A stretch of 64,000 nucleotides of DNA from positions 62,001 through 126,000 of the forward strand of contig NZ_VFOX01000002.1 of the NCBI RefSeq assembly GCF_006716345.1. Reading direction: 5' to 3'. Positions 34,755 through 44,911 of this stretch are shown piece by piece. The position numbers were made by a program, and so were the translations under genes. Below the pieces are notes generated by a model. That model was not told where the DNA came from and ran no database searches. It was given only the letters and a program-made list of their open reading frames with translations. How positions within the stretch are numbered: the stretch's first letter is position 1; every line of letters starts with the position of its first letter. This DNA is from Microbacterium saperdae. Its GTDB lineage: Bacteria > Actinomycetota > Actinomycetes > Actinomycetales > Microbacteriaceae.

Positions 34755-36581
34755 ATGATCGAGTCATCGACCCCGCCGCTTGCCGCCCTCGACGGCTACC
34801 GCAACGTCACCGATCTGCTGGTCGCGCGCGCCGCCGCCGCTCCGGACCACGTGGCGTTCGAAGTCCACGACCCGGATGCCGGCTCGTGGCGGCCGATCAC
34901 GACGCGGGAGTTCTCGAACGAGGTGCGCGCGCTGGCGAAGGGCTTCATGGCTCGGGGCATCCGGGCCGGTGACCCGATCGCGATCATGGCTCCCACGCGC
35001 TACGAATGGGCCGTCGCCGACCTCGCGTCCTGGTTCGCCGGGGCCGTCGTGGTGCCGATCTACGAGACCTCGTCCGCGTCGCAGGTGAACGCGATCGTCG
35101 CGGATGCCGGCGTGCGCCTGGCCATCGGCGGCACCGCGGAGCACGCGGCGCTTCTTCAGAAAGCACTCGCGCAGACGACCGGCGACACGCTCGGGGCGTG
35201 GACGATGGATATCGCGACGCCCAGCGCTCTCATCGACCTGGTCTCCGCCGGCGTCGACGTCACCGACGAAGCTCTCGAGGCACGCCGGACATCCGCCTCC
35301 CAGGACGACCCCGCGACCATCGTCTACACCTCGGGCACCACAGGTGCACCCAAGGGTGTCGTGCTGACCCATCGGAACTTCCTCGGTCAGGTGCTCAACA
35401 TCGCCGCCGCGTACCGCGAGATCGTGAACGAAGACGGCAACACCGTGATCTTCCTGCCGCTCGCGCATGTGCTGGCACGCGGGCTTCAGTTGATCTGCCT
35501 GGCCAGCGGCATGCGCATCGCGCACCTGTCCGATCCGTCGACGGTCGTCGCCACTCTCGACACGCTGCGTCCGACTTTCCTGGTCGTCGTGCCGCGGGTG
35601 CTGCAGAAGATCCAGGCGGCCGCAGCAGCCAAAGCGGCCGACAAGGGCCTCTCCGGCGTCTGGGCGCAGGCCCGGTCGACGGCCATCGCGTGGGGTCGTC
35701 GCGCCGAGCGGATGGATGCCGGGCGCAGGGTCAGCAAGAAACTCGGGCTCAACCTGCGCCACCGCCTGTTCGACGCGCTGTTCTTCGGGCGCCTGCGCAC
35801 CGTGATGGGCGGACGCGTCGGATACATCCTGTCGGGCGGCGCCGCGCTCGATGCCGAGCTGTCGCTGTTCTTCCGCGGTATCGGCGTCCCCGTGATCGAG
35901 GGATACGGGCTGACCGAGACCACGGCACCCCTCACCGGCAACCTGCCGGGGAACATCTCCTCGGGCAGCGTCGGCACGCCCCTGCCCGGACTCACGGTGC
36001 GCATCAGCGACGAGGGCGAAGTGCTGGCCCGCGGTGTCGGGGTCTTCGCCGGCTACCGCAACGCGGCCCACGACGAGGACGCCTTCGTCGACGGATTCTT
36101 CCGCACCGGAGATCTCGGGCGACTCGACGAGCAGGGTCGGCTGATCCTCGAAGGTCGGCTGAAAGACGTGATCGTCACCTCGAACGGCAAGACGATCGTG
36201 CCGACCCGTTGGGAGAGCGCGGTCGAGGCGAGCCCGCTCGTGTCGCACGCCGTGATGGTAGGCGAGGGAAAGCCGTACCTGTCCGCGCTGCTCGTCCTCG
36301 ACCCGGAAGAGACACGGGCATGGGCGACCGCAGAGGGCATCATCATCGCTCAGAGTGCGCCGTCCGACATCCGCGCGGTCACCGATCCGACGTTGCGCGC
36401 ACACCTGCAGAAGACCATCGATGCCGCCAACGCCCTCGTGGCCCGTAGCGAGCAGGTGCGCCGTTTCAGCGTGGTCTTCGCCGACCTCGAAGACCGCGCG
36501 CTGGTCACACCGACCATGAAGCTCAAACGGAGCGTCGTGCTGGATCGCGCAGCCGTCACCGTCGAAGACCTGTACCTCTGA
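34755..36581 (+). CDS. Long-chain acyl-CoA synthetase (AMP-forming)
   Basis: A 608-residue ANL-superfamily ligase that activates fatty acids via an acyl-adenylate. P-loop IVYTSGTTGAPKGVVLTH, adenylate motif IEGYGLTETTAPL, hinge FRTGDLGRLDEQGRLILEGRLKD, and the distal lysine region TPTMKLKRSVVL. Length and order match FadD15/FAA1-type synthetases. The DUF1295 gene follows 17 bases later, possibly co-transcribed. Confidence 0.9.
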   Translation: MIESSTPPLAALDGYRNVTDLLVARAAAAPDHVAFEVHDPDAGSWRPITTREFSNEVRALAKGFMARGIRAGDPIAIMAPTRYEWAVADLASWFAGAVVVPIYETSSASQVNAIVADAGVRLAIGGTAEHAALLQKALAQTTGDTLGAWTMDIATPSALIDLVSAGVDVTDEALEARRTSASQDDPATIVYTSGTTGAPKGVVLTHRNFLGQVLNIAAAYREIVNEDGNTVIFLPLAHVLARGLQLICLASGMRIAHLSDPSTVVATLDTLRPTFLVVVPRVLQKIQAAAAAKAADKGLSGVWAQARSTAIAWGRRAERMDAGRRVSKKLGLNLRHRLFDALFFGRLRTVMGGRVGYILSGGAALDAELSLFFRGIGVPVIEGYGLTETTAPLTGNLPGNISSGSVGTPLPGLTVRISDEGEVLARGVGVFAGYRNAAHDEDAFVDGFFRTGDLGRLDEQGRLILEGRLKDVIVTSNGKTIVPTRWESAVEASPLVSHAVMVGEGKPYLSALLVLDPEETRAWATAEGIIIAQSAPSDIRAVTDPTLRAHLQKTIDAANALVARSEQVRRFSVVFADLEDRALVTPTMKLKRSVVLDRAAVTVEDLYL

Positions 36582-36598
36582 GAAACAGAAAGAACACC

Positions 36599-37525
36599 AT
36601 GTCCTCCCCGACGCCCACCAGTCCCAAGTCCTCCCGCTCCTCGCTGATCGCGATCATCGCCGCCCACGTCATCGGAGCGCTCGTCGCGCTCGCCGGCAGC
36701 CAGAACAGTGCGACGCTCGGCGGCATCCCGCTGTTCGCCCTCGCTGTCGCCGCGGCGTTCGCGATCCAGGTCCTCGCGTTCATCCCGGCGATGATCCTGC
36801 GCACCGAGCGATTCTTCGACCTGACCGGCAGCCTCACCTTCTTCGCGATCTCGGCGACCCTCGTGCTGCTGACGCCCGAGCCCGACGCGCGCAGCGGGAT
36901 CCTCGCGGCGATGGTGATGCTGTGGGCCGTGCGCCTCGGTTCATTCCTGGCCCTGCGCGTGCACAAGGCCGGATCCGATGGCCGATTCGACGAGATCAAG
37001 GGCTCCCCCCTGCGGTTCCTGCAGGTGTGGGTGATTCAGGGGGCGTGGGTGTCGCTGACGGCCGCGGCGGCCTGGATCGCCATCAGCACGGAGGCCTCGT
37101 CCCGTGCACCCATCGGATGGCTGACCGTCGTCGGCATCATCGTGTGGGTCATCGGCATGGTCGTCGAGATCGTCGCCGACGCGCAGAAGTCCGCGTTCCG
37201 CGCAGACCCGCGCAACAAGGACGAGTTCATCCGCACCGGGCTGTGGTCGCGCTCGCGCCACCCCAACTACTTCGGCGAGATCGTGATCTGGGTGGGCGTG
37301 TTCCTCACCGCCGCCCCGGTGCTCGCCGGATGGCAGTGGGTCGCCCTGCTCTCGCCGCTGTTCGTCATCCTGCTGCTGACGCGCGTGAGCGGCATCCCAC
37401 TGCTGGAGGCACGCGCCGAGAAGAAGTGGGGCGATCGCGCCGACTACCTCGCGTACCGGGACTCGACCCCCTCGCTGATCCCGCGGCTCACCCGGCCGAA
37501 GGTGCAGGAGAGCGCGGCGTCCTGA
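36599..37525 (+). CDS. DUF1295 (steroid 5-alpha-reductase-like) membrane protein
   Basis: A 308-residue membrane protein with about seven hydrophobic segments. The C-terminal family signature is GLWSRSRHPNYFGEIVIWVGVF followed by LLEARAEKKWG and YLAYRDSTPSLIPRL. Relatives include NADPH-dependent steroid reductases and isoprenylcysteine methyltransferases; activity here is unknown. Sits 17 bases downstream of the acyl-CoA synthetase. Confidence 0.88.
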   Translation: MSSPTPTSPKSSRSSLIAIIAAHVIGALVALAGSQNSATLGGIPLFALAVAAAFAIQVLAFIPAMILRTERFFDLTGSLTFFAISATLVLLTPEPDARSGILAAMVMLWAVRLGSFLALRVHKAGSDGRFDEIKGSPLRFLQVWVIQGAWVSLTAAAAWIAISTEASSRAPIGWLTVVGIIVWVIGMVVEIVADAQKSAFRADPRNKDEFIRTGLWSRSRHPNYFGEIVIWVGVFLTAAPVLAGWQWVALLSPLFVILLLTRVSGIPLLEARAEKKWGDRADYLAYRDSTPSLIPRLTRPKVQESAAS

Positions 37526-37600
37526 CCGGCAAGCCCCTCGGGTTAGCGGGGCCCTGGCTGGCTCTGCCCTCCTCGCCCTCCTCGCCCTCCTCGCCACGGG

Positions 37601-37628
37601 TTGAGGGAATACCCCACGGGGGTATACA
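37601..37628 (+). promoter_or_regulatory. Copper operon promoter with CsoR-type box
   Basis: ATACCCC-ACG-GGGGTAT (37609-37625), a near-canonical CsoR operator, fills the spacer between a -35 TTGAGG (37601-37606) and -10 TATACA (37623-37628). Copper binding by CsoR would release repression of copZ-copA. A 9-bp tandem repeat (about 37567-37594) precedes it. Confidence 0.82.
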
Positions 37629-37678
37629 GTTGCCTCTAATACCCGGTACAGGTACCACCGAGAGGAAGAGGATCTGCG

Positions 37679-37891
37679 ATGACCACGAACGAGTTCCAGG
37701 TGACCGGCATGACCTGCGGGCACTGCGAGATGTCGATCCGCGAAGAGGTCGCCGAGATCCCGGGTGTCGCAGACATCCAGGTGAGCGCGCAGACGGGCAC
37801 GCTCGTCGTCACCGGCCCTGACTCCCTCGACGACGCGAAGATCCTGGCTGCCGTCGCGGAGGCGGGGTACTCGGCGGTGCGGACGGTATGA
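37679..37891 (+). CDS. copZ: Copper chaperone CopZ
   Basis: A 70-residue HMA-domain protein with GMTCGHC (Cys13, Cys16) that binds Cu(I) and hands it to CopA. First gene of the copper operon, behind a CsoR-type box; AGGAAGAGGA lies upstream of the ATG. Its stop overlaps the next start by 4 bases (ATGA). Confidence 0.95.
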   Translation: MTTNEFQVTGMTCGHCEMSIREEVAEIPGVADIQVSAQTGTLVVTGPDSLDDAKILAAVAEAGYSAVRTV

Positions 37892-38853
37892 ACGCCGGGG
37901 CACGCCTCACGATCTACGGGATCGGCGTGGTGGTGGCGTTCGGTGGGGCCTTCGGCCTCGCCGGTGCCATCGTTCCCCCGAGCGTTGTCAGCGATTGGAC
38001 GGAAGGTGCGGAGATGAACGGTCACGACGGCGGGCACGATTCCCCCACGGCAGCAGGGGAAGAGTCCTCGGATGCCGCTGCGGACAGCCTGAAGGGCCTC
38101 TCTCTCGGCCTGGACGGGTATGTCCTGTCGCCGGTCACGGCGCCGGGAGCCGTCGGAACCTCCGGCGAGCTGCGGTTCCAGATCCTCGACGTCGCGGGCA
38201 CCCCGGTCACGGAGTACACGACCGCACACGACAAGGACCTGCACCTGATCGTGGTGCGCTCCGACGGGAGTCGGTTCCGTCACGTCCACCCGACGCTGGA
38301 TGAAGGCACGGGAACGTGGTCGCTGCCGTGGGAATGGACGGAGGCCGGGAGCTACCGCGTCTTCGCAGACTTCACTCCCGCCGGCGAGGATGCATCCTCG
38401 CTCACGCTCACGCGCACGGTCCAGGTGGCGGGTGAGTTCGCCCCGGTCACGCGACAGACGACGCAGACGGCACAGGTCGACGGCTTCACGGTCACGCTCG
38501 ACGGCGACCTCACGGCGGGATCGGCGACGGATCTCACCCTCACCGTGTCGAAGGACGGGACGCCTGTCACCGCCCTCGAGCCGTACCTGGGGGCGTTCGG
38601 CCATCTCGTCGCACTGCGCGACGGCGACCTCGCCTACCTGCACGTGCACGCCGAGGGGGACGAGCCCGAGGCCGGCGAGACGTCCGGCCCGGAGATCGAA
38701 TTCGCCGCCGAGGCGCCGACCGCCGGCCGGTACTTCCTCTATCTGGACTTCCAGGTCGACGGGCAGGTGCACACCGCCGAGTTCGTGGTCGATGCCGCTC
38801 AGGGGGACGACGCGGCAGAGTCCGACGGCGACGCGCACGAAGACGGGCACTGA
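37888..38853 (+). CDS. Exported His-rich protein of the copper operon
   Basis: A 321-residue protein with one N-terminal membrane helix (about 7-30) and an extracellular part. A His/Asp linker ([10 protein letters not shown]) is followed by two Ig-like halves, each with clustered histidines ([19 protein letters not shown] and [19 protein letters not shown]), and the tail ends DGDAHEDGH. Its place between copZ and copA suggests extracytoplasmic copper binding. The repeated H-x-H geometry supports this but no metal site is proven. Translationally coupled to copZ. Confidence 0.8.
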   Translation: MNAGARLTIYGIGVVVAFGGAFGLAGAIVPPSVVSDWTEGAEMNGHDGGHDSPTAAGEESSDAAADSLKGLSLGLDGYVLSPVTAPGAVGTSGELRFQILDVAGTPVTEYTTAHDKDLHLIVVRSDGSRFRHVHPTLDEGTGTWSLPWEWTEAGSYRVFADFTPAGEDASSLTLTRTVQVAGEFAPVTRQTTQTAQVDGFTVTLDGDLTAGSATDLTLTVSKDGTPVTALEPYLGAFGHLVALRDGDLAYLHVHAEGDEPEAGETSGPEIEFAAEAPTAGRYFLYLDFQVDGQVHTAEFVVDAAQGDDAAESDGDAHEDGH

Positions 38854-38920
38854 GCGGCGATCGCCGCTCAGGCAGCTCCACGCTGCCGTCCGCACACACA
38901 GCCGACAGAAGGAAAAGCAC

Positions 38921-41188
38921 ATGAGCACATCAGCACCCCCGAGCCGGGGTTCAGGCGTCGAGTTGGAGATCGGCGGGATGACCTGCGCGTCCTGCGCGAT
39001 GCGGATCGAGAAGAAGCTGAACAAGCTCGAGGGTGTCGTGGCGACCGTGAACTACGCGACCGAGAAGGCGAAGATCACGGTCCCTGACGGCTACGACCCG
39101 GCGGTGCTGATCGCCGAGGTGGAGAAGACGGGATACTCCGCGGTGCTGCCCGCCCCGAAGGGCAGGAAGAACGACACCGGCTCCTCCGATGGTGCCGACG
39201 ACGAGGACCCGGAACTCCGATCCCTGCGCCATCGGCTGATCGGCGCGATCGTGCTGACCGTGCCCGTGATCGCGATGGCGATGATCCCCGCGCTGCAGTT
39301 CACATACTGGCAGTGGGCTTCGCTCGCGCTGGCTGCGCCCGTGATCATCTGGGCGGCGTGGCCGTTCCACAAGGCCGCGTGGACGAACCTCACGCACGGC
39401 GCCGCGACGATGGACACGCTCATCTCGATGGGCACCTCCGCGGCATTCCTGTGGTCGCTGTACGCCCTGTTCTTCGGCACGGCGGGTACACCGGGAATGA
39501 CGCACCCGTTCGAGTTCGCACTGGCCCCCTCGGACGGTGCGGCGAACATCTACCTCGAGGTGGGCGCCGGGGTGACGATGTTCATCCTCGCCGGGCGGTA
39601 CTTCGAGAAGCGGTCGAAGAAGCAGGCCGGCGCAGCCCTGCGCGCGCTTCTCGAACTCGGCGCGAAAGAGGTCGCCGTACTCCGCGGCGGCGTGGAGACG
39701 AAGATCCCCGTCGAGGATCTCCAGGTCGGTGACGAGTTCATCGTGCGCCCGGGAGAGAAGATCGCCACCGACGGCGTCGTCGTCTCCGGGACCTCGGCCG
39801 TGGACGCGTCCATGCTCACCGGCGAGGCCGTACCCGTCGAGGTCGCAGAGGGAGACGCCGTCACCGGTGCCACGACCAACGTCGGCGGCCGGCTCGTGAT
39901 CCGCGCGACCCGGGTCGGCTCCGACACGCAACTGGCGCAGATGGCCCAGCTCGTCGAAGACGCCCAGACCGGGAAGGCCGAGGTGCAGCGCCTCGCCGAC
40001 CGGATCTCCGGGGTGTTCGTGCCGATCGTCATCGTGATCGCCTTCGTGACTCTCGGCGGCTGGCTCGGGGCAGGATTCCCCGTGACCGCGGCATTCACGG
40101 CGGCGGTCGCCGTGCTCGTGATCGCCTGCCCGTGCGCGCTGGGTCTGGCCACGCCGACAGCGCTGCTGGTGGGTACAGGACGCGGTGCCCAGATGGGCGT
40201 GCTCATCAAGGGCCCGGAAGTTCTGGAGTCCACCCGCAAGGTCGACACCGTGGTGCTGGACAAGACCGGCACCGTCACCACCGGGAAGATGACATTAGTC
40301 GAGGTGTTCGTCGAGGACGGTACCGAGCGCGCGGAGCTGCTGCGGCTGGCCGGCGCGCTGGAGGATGCCTCGGAGCATCCCATCGCGCAGGCGATCGCCA
40401 AGGGCGCGACCCAGGAAGTCGGACCGCTCCCCACGCCCGAGGACTTCGCGAACATCGAGGGCAAGGGCGTGCAGGGGATCGTCGACGGCCACGCCGTGCT
40501 GGTCGGCCGTGATTCGCTGCTCGCCGAGTGGTCACAGCAGCTCAGCCCCGAACTCGCATCGACGAAGGCGCGCGCCGAGGGAGAGGGGAAGACCGTGGTC
40601 GCCGTGGGGTGGGACGGTCAGGCCCGCGGCATCCTCGTCGTGGCCGACACTGTGAAGCCGAGCAGCGCGGAAGCGATCGCGCAGTTCCGGGCGATCGGGT
40701 TGACCCCGATCCTGCTCACCGGAGACAACGAGGCCGTGGCCCGGCAGATCGCGGCCGAAGTGGGCATCACCGAGGTCATCGCCGAAGTCCTCCCGAAGGA
40801 CAAGGTCGACGTCGTCACCCGGTTGCAGCGCGAAGGCAAGGTGGTCGCGATGATCGGCGACGGCGTCAACGACGCCCCCGCACTCGCACAGGCCGACCTC
40901 GGACTCGCGATGGGCACCGGCGCGGATGTCGCGATCGAAGCATCCGACATCACGCTGGTGCGCGGCGACCTGCGCAGTGCGGTCGATGCCATCCGCCTGT
41001 CTCGCAAGACACTCGGAACCATCAAGACGAACCTGTTCTGGGCCTTCGCCTACAACGTCGCGGCGATCCCCGTCGCCGCTCTCGGGATGCTCAATCCCAT
41101 GCTCGCCGGCGCGGCGATGGCACTGTCCAGTGTCTTCGTCGTCGGCAACAGCCTGCGCCTGCGCGGGTTCAGGAGCATCGCCAAGTGA
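38921..41188 (+). CDS. copA: Copper-exporting P1B-type ATPase
   Basis: A 755-residue Cu(I) efflux ATPase. One HMA domain with MTCASC (Cys22, Cys25), then eight membrane helices with the CPC ion site (403-405), phosphorylation motif DKTGT (Asp447), SEHPIAQAI and [15 protein letters not shown] lies 7 bases before the ATG at 38921; a longer frame upstream is antisense-style read-through of the neighbour. The [26 protein letters not shown] end is typical of copper-specific pumps. Confidence 0.96.
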   Translation: MSTSAPPSRGSGVELEIGGMTCASCAMRIEKKLNKLEGVVATVNYATEKAKITVPDGYDPAVLIAEVEKTGYSAVLPAPKGRKNDTGSSDGADDEDPELRSLRHRLIGAIVLTVPVIAMAMIPALQFTYWQWASLALAAPVIIWAAWPFHKAAWTNLTHGAATMDTLISMGTSAAFLWSLYALFFGTAGTPGMTHPFEFALAPSDGAANIYLEVGAGVTMFILAGRYFEKRSKKQAGAALRALLELGAKEVAVLRGGVETKIPVEDLQVGDEFIVRPGEKIATDGVVVSGTSAVDASMLTGEAVPVEVAEGDAVTGATTNVGGRLVIRATRVGSDTQLAQMAQLVEDAQTGKAEVQRLADRISGVFVPIVIVIAFVTLGGWLGAGFPVTAAFTAAVAVLVIACPCALGLATPTALLVGTGRGAQMGVLIKGPEVLESTRKVDTVVLDKTGTVTTGKMTLVEVFVEDGTERAELLRLAGALEDASEHPIAQAIAKGATQEVGPLPTPEDFANIEGKGVQGIVDGHAVLVGRDSLLAEWSQQLSPELASTKARAEGEGKTVVAVGWDGQARGILVVADTVKPSSAEAIAQFRAIGLTPILLTGDNEAVARQIAAEVGITEVIAEVLPKDKVDVVTRLQREGKVVAMIGDGVNDAPALAQADLGLAMGTGADVAIEASDITLVRGDLRSAVDAIRLSRKTLGTIKTNLFWAFAYNVAAIPVAALGMLNPMLAGAAMALSSVFVVGNSLRLRGFRSIAK

Positions 41189-41241
41189 TGGCATCCGCGC
41201 CATCTCCCGCCACCGGAAGCAATCGAAAGGAACCATCCCGC

Positions 41242-41517
41242 ATGACGAACCACACCGAGGCCGCCCCCAGCTGCTGCAGCACCAGCGCCGTCGACCCTGC
41301 CACCCTGGGCAACGGCCGCGAGAACCTGTTGACCCGCGGATCAGATGACGACCTCACCACCTGCCCGGTCATGGTCGGCACTCCGGTCAGCAAGAAGGCA
41401 GCGGAAGCGGTCGGGCTCTTCCGTGACCACGAAGGCGAGCGGTACTACTTCTGCTGCGCCGGGTGCGGTCCGGCGTTCGACTCCGACCCCGCCACGTACG
41501 CCGCCGCCATGGCCTGA
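41242..41517 (+). CDS. YHS-domain metal-binding protein
   Basis: A 91-residue cytoplasmic protein. An N-terminal CC pair (APSCCSTSA) is followed by a YHS-like domain (TCPVMVGTPVSKKAAEAVGLF, YYFCCAGCGPAFDSDPATY) with four further cysteines. Such proteins accompany copper and other metal ATPases and may sequester or deliver the ion. GAAAGGA upstream; last gene of the copper operon, 53 bases after copA. Confidence 0.85.
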   Translation: MTNHTEAAPSCCSTSAVDPATLGNGRENLLTRGSDDDLTTCPVMVGTPVSKKAAEAVGLFRDHEGERYYFCCAGCGPAFDSDPATYAAAMA

Positions 41518-41567
41518 GCCCGATGCGGGTTCACGGTGCTGAGGCCGAGGTGCAGAGACGCCGCCCG

Positions 41568-42029
41568 TCACTCTGACGGAGCAGAGCGGATCGCTCGTCT
41601 CGTGAGGAGTGCGACCGGGATGTGGCCGAGGGCGAGGACGGCGGCGGCGATCGCGATCCACGGATTGCTCAGCCACGCCGCGGCGCAGAGGAACACCACC
41701 ACCGGCATGACCGCCATCGGCACCGGAACACGCCAGAGCGAGGCGTAGAGCAGAGCCTGCGCACGACCGGCGACGAGGTACCGGCCCCACAGCCCGTAGT
41801 AGATCGCCAGCGCCAGGACTGCGGGCAGCGCCCACCACCAGACGATCGCACCGGGGAGCGTGATCGCCGGCACGACGAGGCACAGCGCCTGCCCCATCCG
41901 TTCGACTCCTTCGAGCAGACGCGGCACGCGTGCGACCGTGTTCTGCCCGTGCGGGGGAAACCACAGCAGCAGGAGGTTCGGCGCGAGCACCGCGATGCTG
42001 ACGATCAGTCCGAGTAGCGAGAATCCCAC
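41568..42029 (-). CDS. Integral membrane protein, unknown
   Basis: A 153-residue protein with four to five hydrophobic segments (GFSLLGLIVSIAVLAPNLLL; AIVWWWALPAVLALAIYYGL; VFLCAAAWLSNPWIAIAAAV). GTG start with no Shine-Dalgarno but a -10 TAGCCT 6 bases upstream (42036-42041), so probably leaderless. I do not recognise the family. Convergent with the copper operon. Confidence 0.75.
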   Translation of the reverse strand: MGFSLLGLIVSIAVLAPNLLLLWFPPHGQNTVARVPRLLEGVERMGQALCLVVPAITLPGAIVWWWALPAVLALAIYYGLWGRYLVAGRAQALLYASLWRVPVPMAVMPVVVFLCAAAWLSNPWIAIAAAVLALGHIPVALLTRRAIRSAPSE

Positions 42030-42084
42030 GTGCGAAGGCTACCGATGCGCACCGCACGGCCGAAAGCCGCCGGCAGCGGGATGC

Positions 42085-42762
42085 TCAGAGCGAACCGATG
42101 CCCTTGCCGAGCATGAGCACCGCGATCACGACGAGCAGCACGGTCGTGATCACCACGTTCTCGCGGGCGAGCCAGCGGTGGAACCTCTCCATGGGCTCGC
42201 GGAGGCGACCGGCCGCGAACAGGAACCCCACGACGGGGATCACCACCGTCGAGACCGCGCATCCGATGAAGACCGCGGCGGCGATGGCCTGCGAGGACGC
42301 GGAGAGACCGGACCCTCCGATCAGCATGCCGGCGCTCGCGGCGACCAGCAGGTTCTTCGGGCGAGGGACGGAGAGCAGGAGCCCCAGCCCGAGAGCGCGC
42401 CCGAACGTGAAGGAGTCGATCGCAGCCATCCACTTCGGGAGGGCAGGGTCCTCCCCCGGAGCCGGGCGCCCGCGCCACTGCTTCACGGCGAGCAGGAGCA
42501 GCAGCGCCGCGAGCACGAACTGCACGATCGCACGCACGATGTCAGGACCACCGGACTCCCCCGCGGCCGGAAGAGCCCCGGCCAGGAGCACGAACACGAT
42601 GACCGGCACGCTGATCCCGACGACCCATCCGATCAGGAAGCCCGGACCCGTGCGGCGCGCATTCGGAGACAGCAGCATGAGGATGATCGCGACGATCGTC
42701 AGCGGACTGATGGCGATGGCGAGCGTGAGGGGAAGCGTCTCCCCGATGACCGAACCCAGGAT
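42085..42762 (-). CDS. GAP-family (Sap-like) membrane protein, unusual start codon
   Basis: About 225 residues, six membrane helices. LPLTLAIAISPLTIVAIILMLLSP and SVPRPKNLLVAASAGMLIGGSG are typical of the GAP/sulfolipid-addressing family. No ATG, GTG or TTG occurs at the family's usual start. AAGGGA is followed 8 bases later by ATC (42762) and then CTG, so a non-standard start is likely; the nearest in-frame GTG is about 30 codons upstream and would add a non-family leader. Function unknown. 42763-42881 shows nothing else. Confidence 0.75.
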   Translation of the reverse strand: MLGSVIGETLPLTLAIAISPLTIVAIILMLLSPNARRTGPGFLIGWVVGISVPVIVFVLLAGALPAAGESGGPDIVRAIVQFVLAALLLLLAVKQWRGRPAPGEDPALPKWMAAIDSFTFGRALGLGLLLSVPRPKNLLVAASAGMLIGGSGLSASSQAIAAAVFIGCAVSTVVIPVVGFLFAAGRLREPMERFHRWLARENVVITTVLLVVIAVLMLGKGIGSL

Positions 42763-42881
42763 GGTCTCGTTCCCTTCTGACGCACCGCAGCGACTGACCG
42801 CGAGCTCTCGGCGACGAAGGGCCGAGGTTCGGCATCCTTCACCGCCATGCTCACCGATCGCGGGCACGGGGAAGGCGGCTC

Positions 42882-44087
42882 TCATCCTCCGCGGATGATG
42901 CCCTGTGCCACCTGCCCCCGCCCGCGACGAGCCAGCGCATCCGCCATCCGATCGACGGCCTGTTCGATGACCGGACGCGGGGTCGCGAACACGAAGCGCA
43001 GGAATCCGACGCCCGCGAGACCGGTCGCAGATCCGTCGGTCATCGCGACTCCGGCCTGCTCGCGGAAGAAGTCGGCGGGTTGTGCGCCGAGATCCAGGGC
43101 GCGCGCGTCGAGCCAGCCGATGTAGGTGCCCTCGGGAGCGCGATACGCGATCTCCGGGATGCGGGCGGCGAGGGCCTCGCCGAGGAACCGGCGGTTGCCG
43201 TCGAGATACCGCACGACCTCGGCGAGCCACCCACGATCGTCGCGATAGGCGGCGGTGTTCGCGATCACGCCCAGGTTGCTCGCTCCGTGGGAGGCCATCA
43301 TGCCGATGCGCTCCCAGACCTCGCGGTCCGCGTCGTTCGTGATGATGATCTGCGCGGTCTTCAAGCCCGGGAGGTTCCACGCCTTCGAGGCCGAGGTCGC
43401 CGTGACGGCATGGGAGGCGGCGACATCCGAGATCGAGGCGTACGGGATGTGTGCGGCCGGCGCGTAGACCAGCGGCGCATGGATCTCGTCGGAGAACACG
43501 CGTCCGCCGTGCCGCTCCACGACCTCGCTGACGGCCAGCAGCTCATCGCGATCGAACACCCGACCGACCGGGTTGTACGGATTGCAGAGCACGAGCAGGT
43601 TCGCGCCCGCCCGGAAGGCGGCGTCGATGCCGTCGAGATCGAGAGTGTAGCGACCGTCGACCACGGTCATCGGCACCTGGATGACCTCCCGCCCGGCGGA
43701 CGGCGGCACCGAGAGGAACGGCATGTACGCGGGCGTCGGCACGATGACGGGGCTCCCGGCGCGGGAGAAGTGGGTCATCGCCAGTTCGAGCGCGTGGATG
43801 ACGTCGGCGATCGGATGCACATCGGATGCCGGCACGTGCCAGCTGTACGCGTCCCGCAGCCATTCGGCCGCCGCCTCGGACATCTCGTCGCTCATCGACG
43901 CGGGGAGATAGCCGAAGACTCCACGATCCACCGCGTCATGCAGAGCGCGGGAGATGCCCGGAGCCACCCCGAAGTCCATCTCGGCGACGAAGGCCCCCAC
44001 CGTGTCGGGGAAGGCCGACCACTTGAGGCCGCCGAGGCGGCGCAGATGGTCGACCTCGATCGCGTCGAAGGTGGCAGCGAGAGACAT
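42882..44087 (-). CDS. MalY/PatB-type PLP aminotransferase / C-S lyase
   Basis: A 401-residue fold-type-I PLP enzyme. LLVLCNPYNPVGRVF, FSDEIHAPLVYA and the PLP lysine in SASKAWNLPGLK are typical of MalY/PatB cystathionine beta-lyases. Predicted to cleave cystathionine or cysteine conjugates. ATG at 44087 with AGGAG 5 bases upstream; the longer frame adds nothing recognisable. Confidence 0.9.
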   Translation of the reverse strand: MSLAATFDAIEVDHLRRLGGLKWSAFPDTVGAFVAEMDFGVAPGISRALHDAVDRGVFGYLPASMSDEMSEAAAEWLRDAYSWHVPASDVHPIADVIHALELAMTHFSRAGSPVIVPTPAYMPFLSVPPSAGREVIQVPMTVVDGRYTLDLDGIDAAFRAGANLLVLCNPYNPVGRVFDRDELLAVSEVVERHGGRVFSDEIHAPLVYAPAAHIPYASISDVAASHAVTATSASKAWNLPGLKTAQIIITNDADREVWERIGMMASHGASNLGVIANTAAYRDDRGWLAEVVRYLDGNRRFLGEALAARIPEIAYRAPEGTYIGWLDARALDLGAQPADFFREQAGVAMTDGSATGLAGVGFLRFVFATPRPVIEQAVDRMADALARRGRGQVAQGIIRGG

Positions 44088-44194
44088 TCGGGCTCCTGTC
44101 GTCGGGGACTGCGAGGGCATCCCTCCATCATCACCCGGGATCACCCGCCCCGGGGCGGTCCCATCCATCGTGGGGTCCGCGTCGAACAAGAAGC

Positions 44195-44878
44195 ATGCGC
44201 CGTCTCCGATCCCTTGCGTCCGTGGTCGCCCTCGCCCTGGGCCTCACCGCCTGCGCCGCTTCGCCGGCACCCGACACCGCGGCGACGCCGGGGGACGGCC
44301 CCCTGGTCGCCTTCTACGGAGACTCGTACACGCTCGGCACGGGAGCGAGCGACCCCTCGATGCGCTGGTCGACGATCATCAGCGAGGCGCGGGGGTGGAA
44401 CGAGTTCAACCCGAGTGTGAACGGACTCGGTTTCGTGAATCACCGCTCGGACTTCGAGGAGGACGACCTCCCCGCGCTCGTCATCGCAGAGCGCCCCGAC
44501 ATCGTCTTCATCACCATGGGCCTGAACGACAACTTCAGCTTCGCAGGACGCGCCGACCTCATCCATGAGACCATCACCGCCGATCTCACCCGCATCCGCG
44601 ACGCCCTGCCCGCGGCGCGGATCATCGTGGTCGAGCCGTTCTGGTACACCGAGGAGCGCCCCGAATCCGTCGAGACGATCATCGGCTGGGTGGAGGATGC
44701 CGCCGTATCGATCGATGCGGACTGGATCCCGGGCGCCAGCCGCTGGCTCGACCGGCACTACGCCGGCGCAGAGGAGAGCTGGATGGCGGCCGACGGCATC
44801 CATCCTTCCGACACCGGGTACCGGCACATGGCCGCGCAGATGGATGCCGCGCTCGCGCGACTCGATCCGGCGCTGTGA
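44195..44878 (+). CDS. SGNH/GDSL-type esterase lipoprotein
   Basis: A 227-residue exported lipoprotein: signal peptide with lipobox LTAC (Cys20), then an SGNH hydrolase with block I FYGDSYTLGTG, block III GLNDNFSF and block V ADGIHPSDTGYRHM, giving the Ser, Asn, Asp and His residues. Likely an esterase acting on cell-envelope or external acyl groups. Divergent from the PatB gene. Confidence 0.88.
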   Translation: MRRLRSLASVVALALGLTACAASPAPDTAATPGDGPLVAFYGDSYTLGTGASDPSMRWSTIISEARGWNEFNPSVNGLGFVNHRSDFEEDDLPALVIAERPDIVFITMGLNDNFSFAGRADLIHETITADLTRIRDALPAARIIVVEPFWYTEERPESVETIIGWVEDAAVSIDADWIPGASRWLDRHYAGAEESWMAADGIHPSDTGYRHMAAQMDAALARLDPAL

Positions 44879-44911
44879 GAGGCGCACGCCGACCGTGCCC
44901 CGTCGGACGGA

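Noticed and set aside
37567..37594. CCTCGCCCT-type 9-bp tandem repeat before the copper promoter
   Set aside because: Only about three units; no function could be argued beyond simple-sequence slippage.
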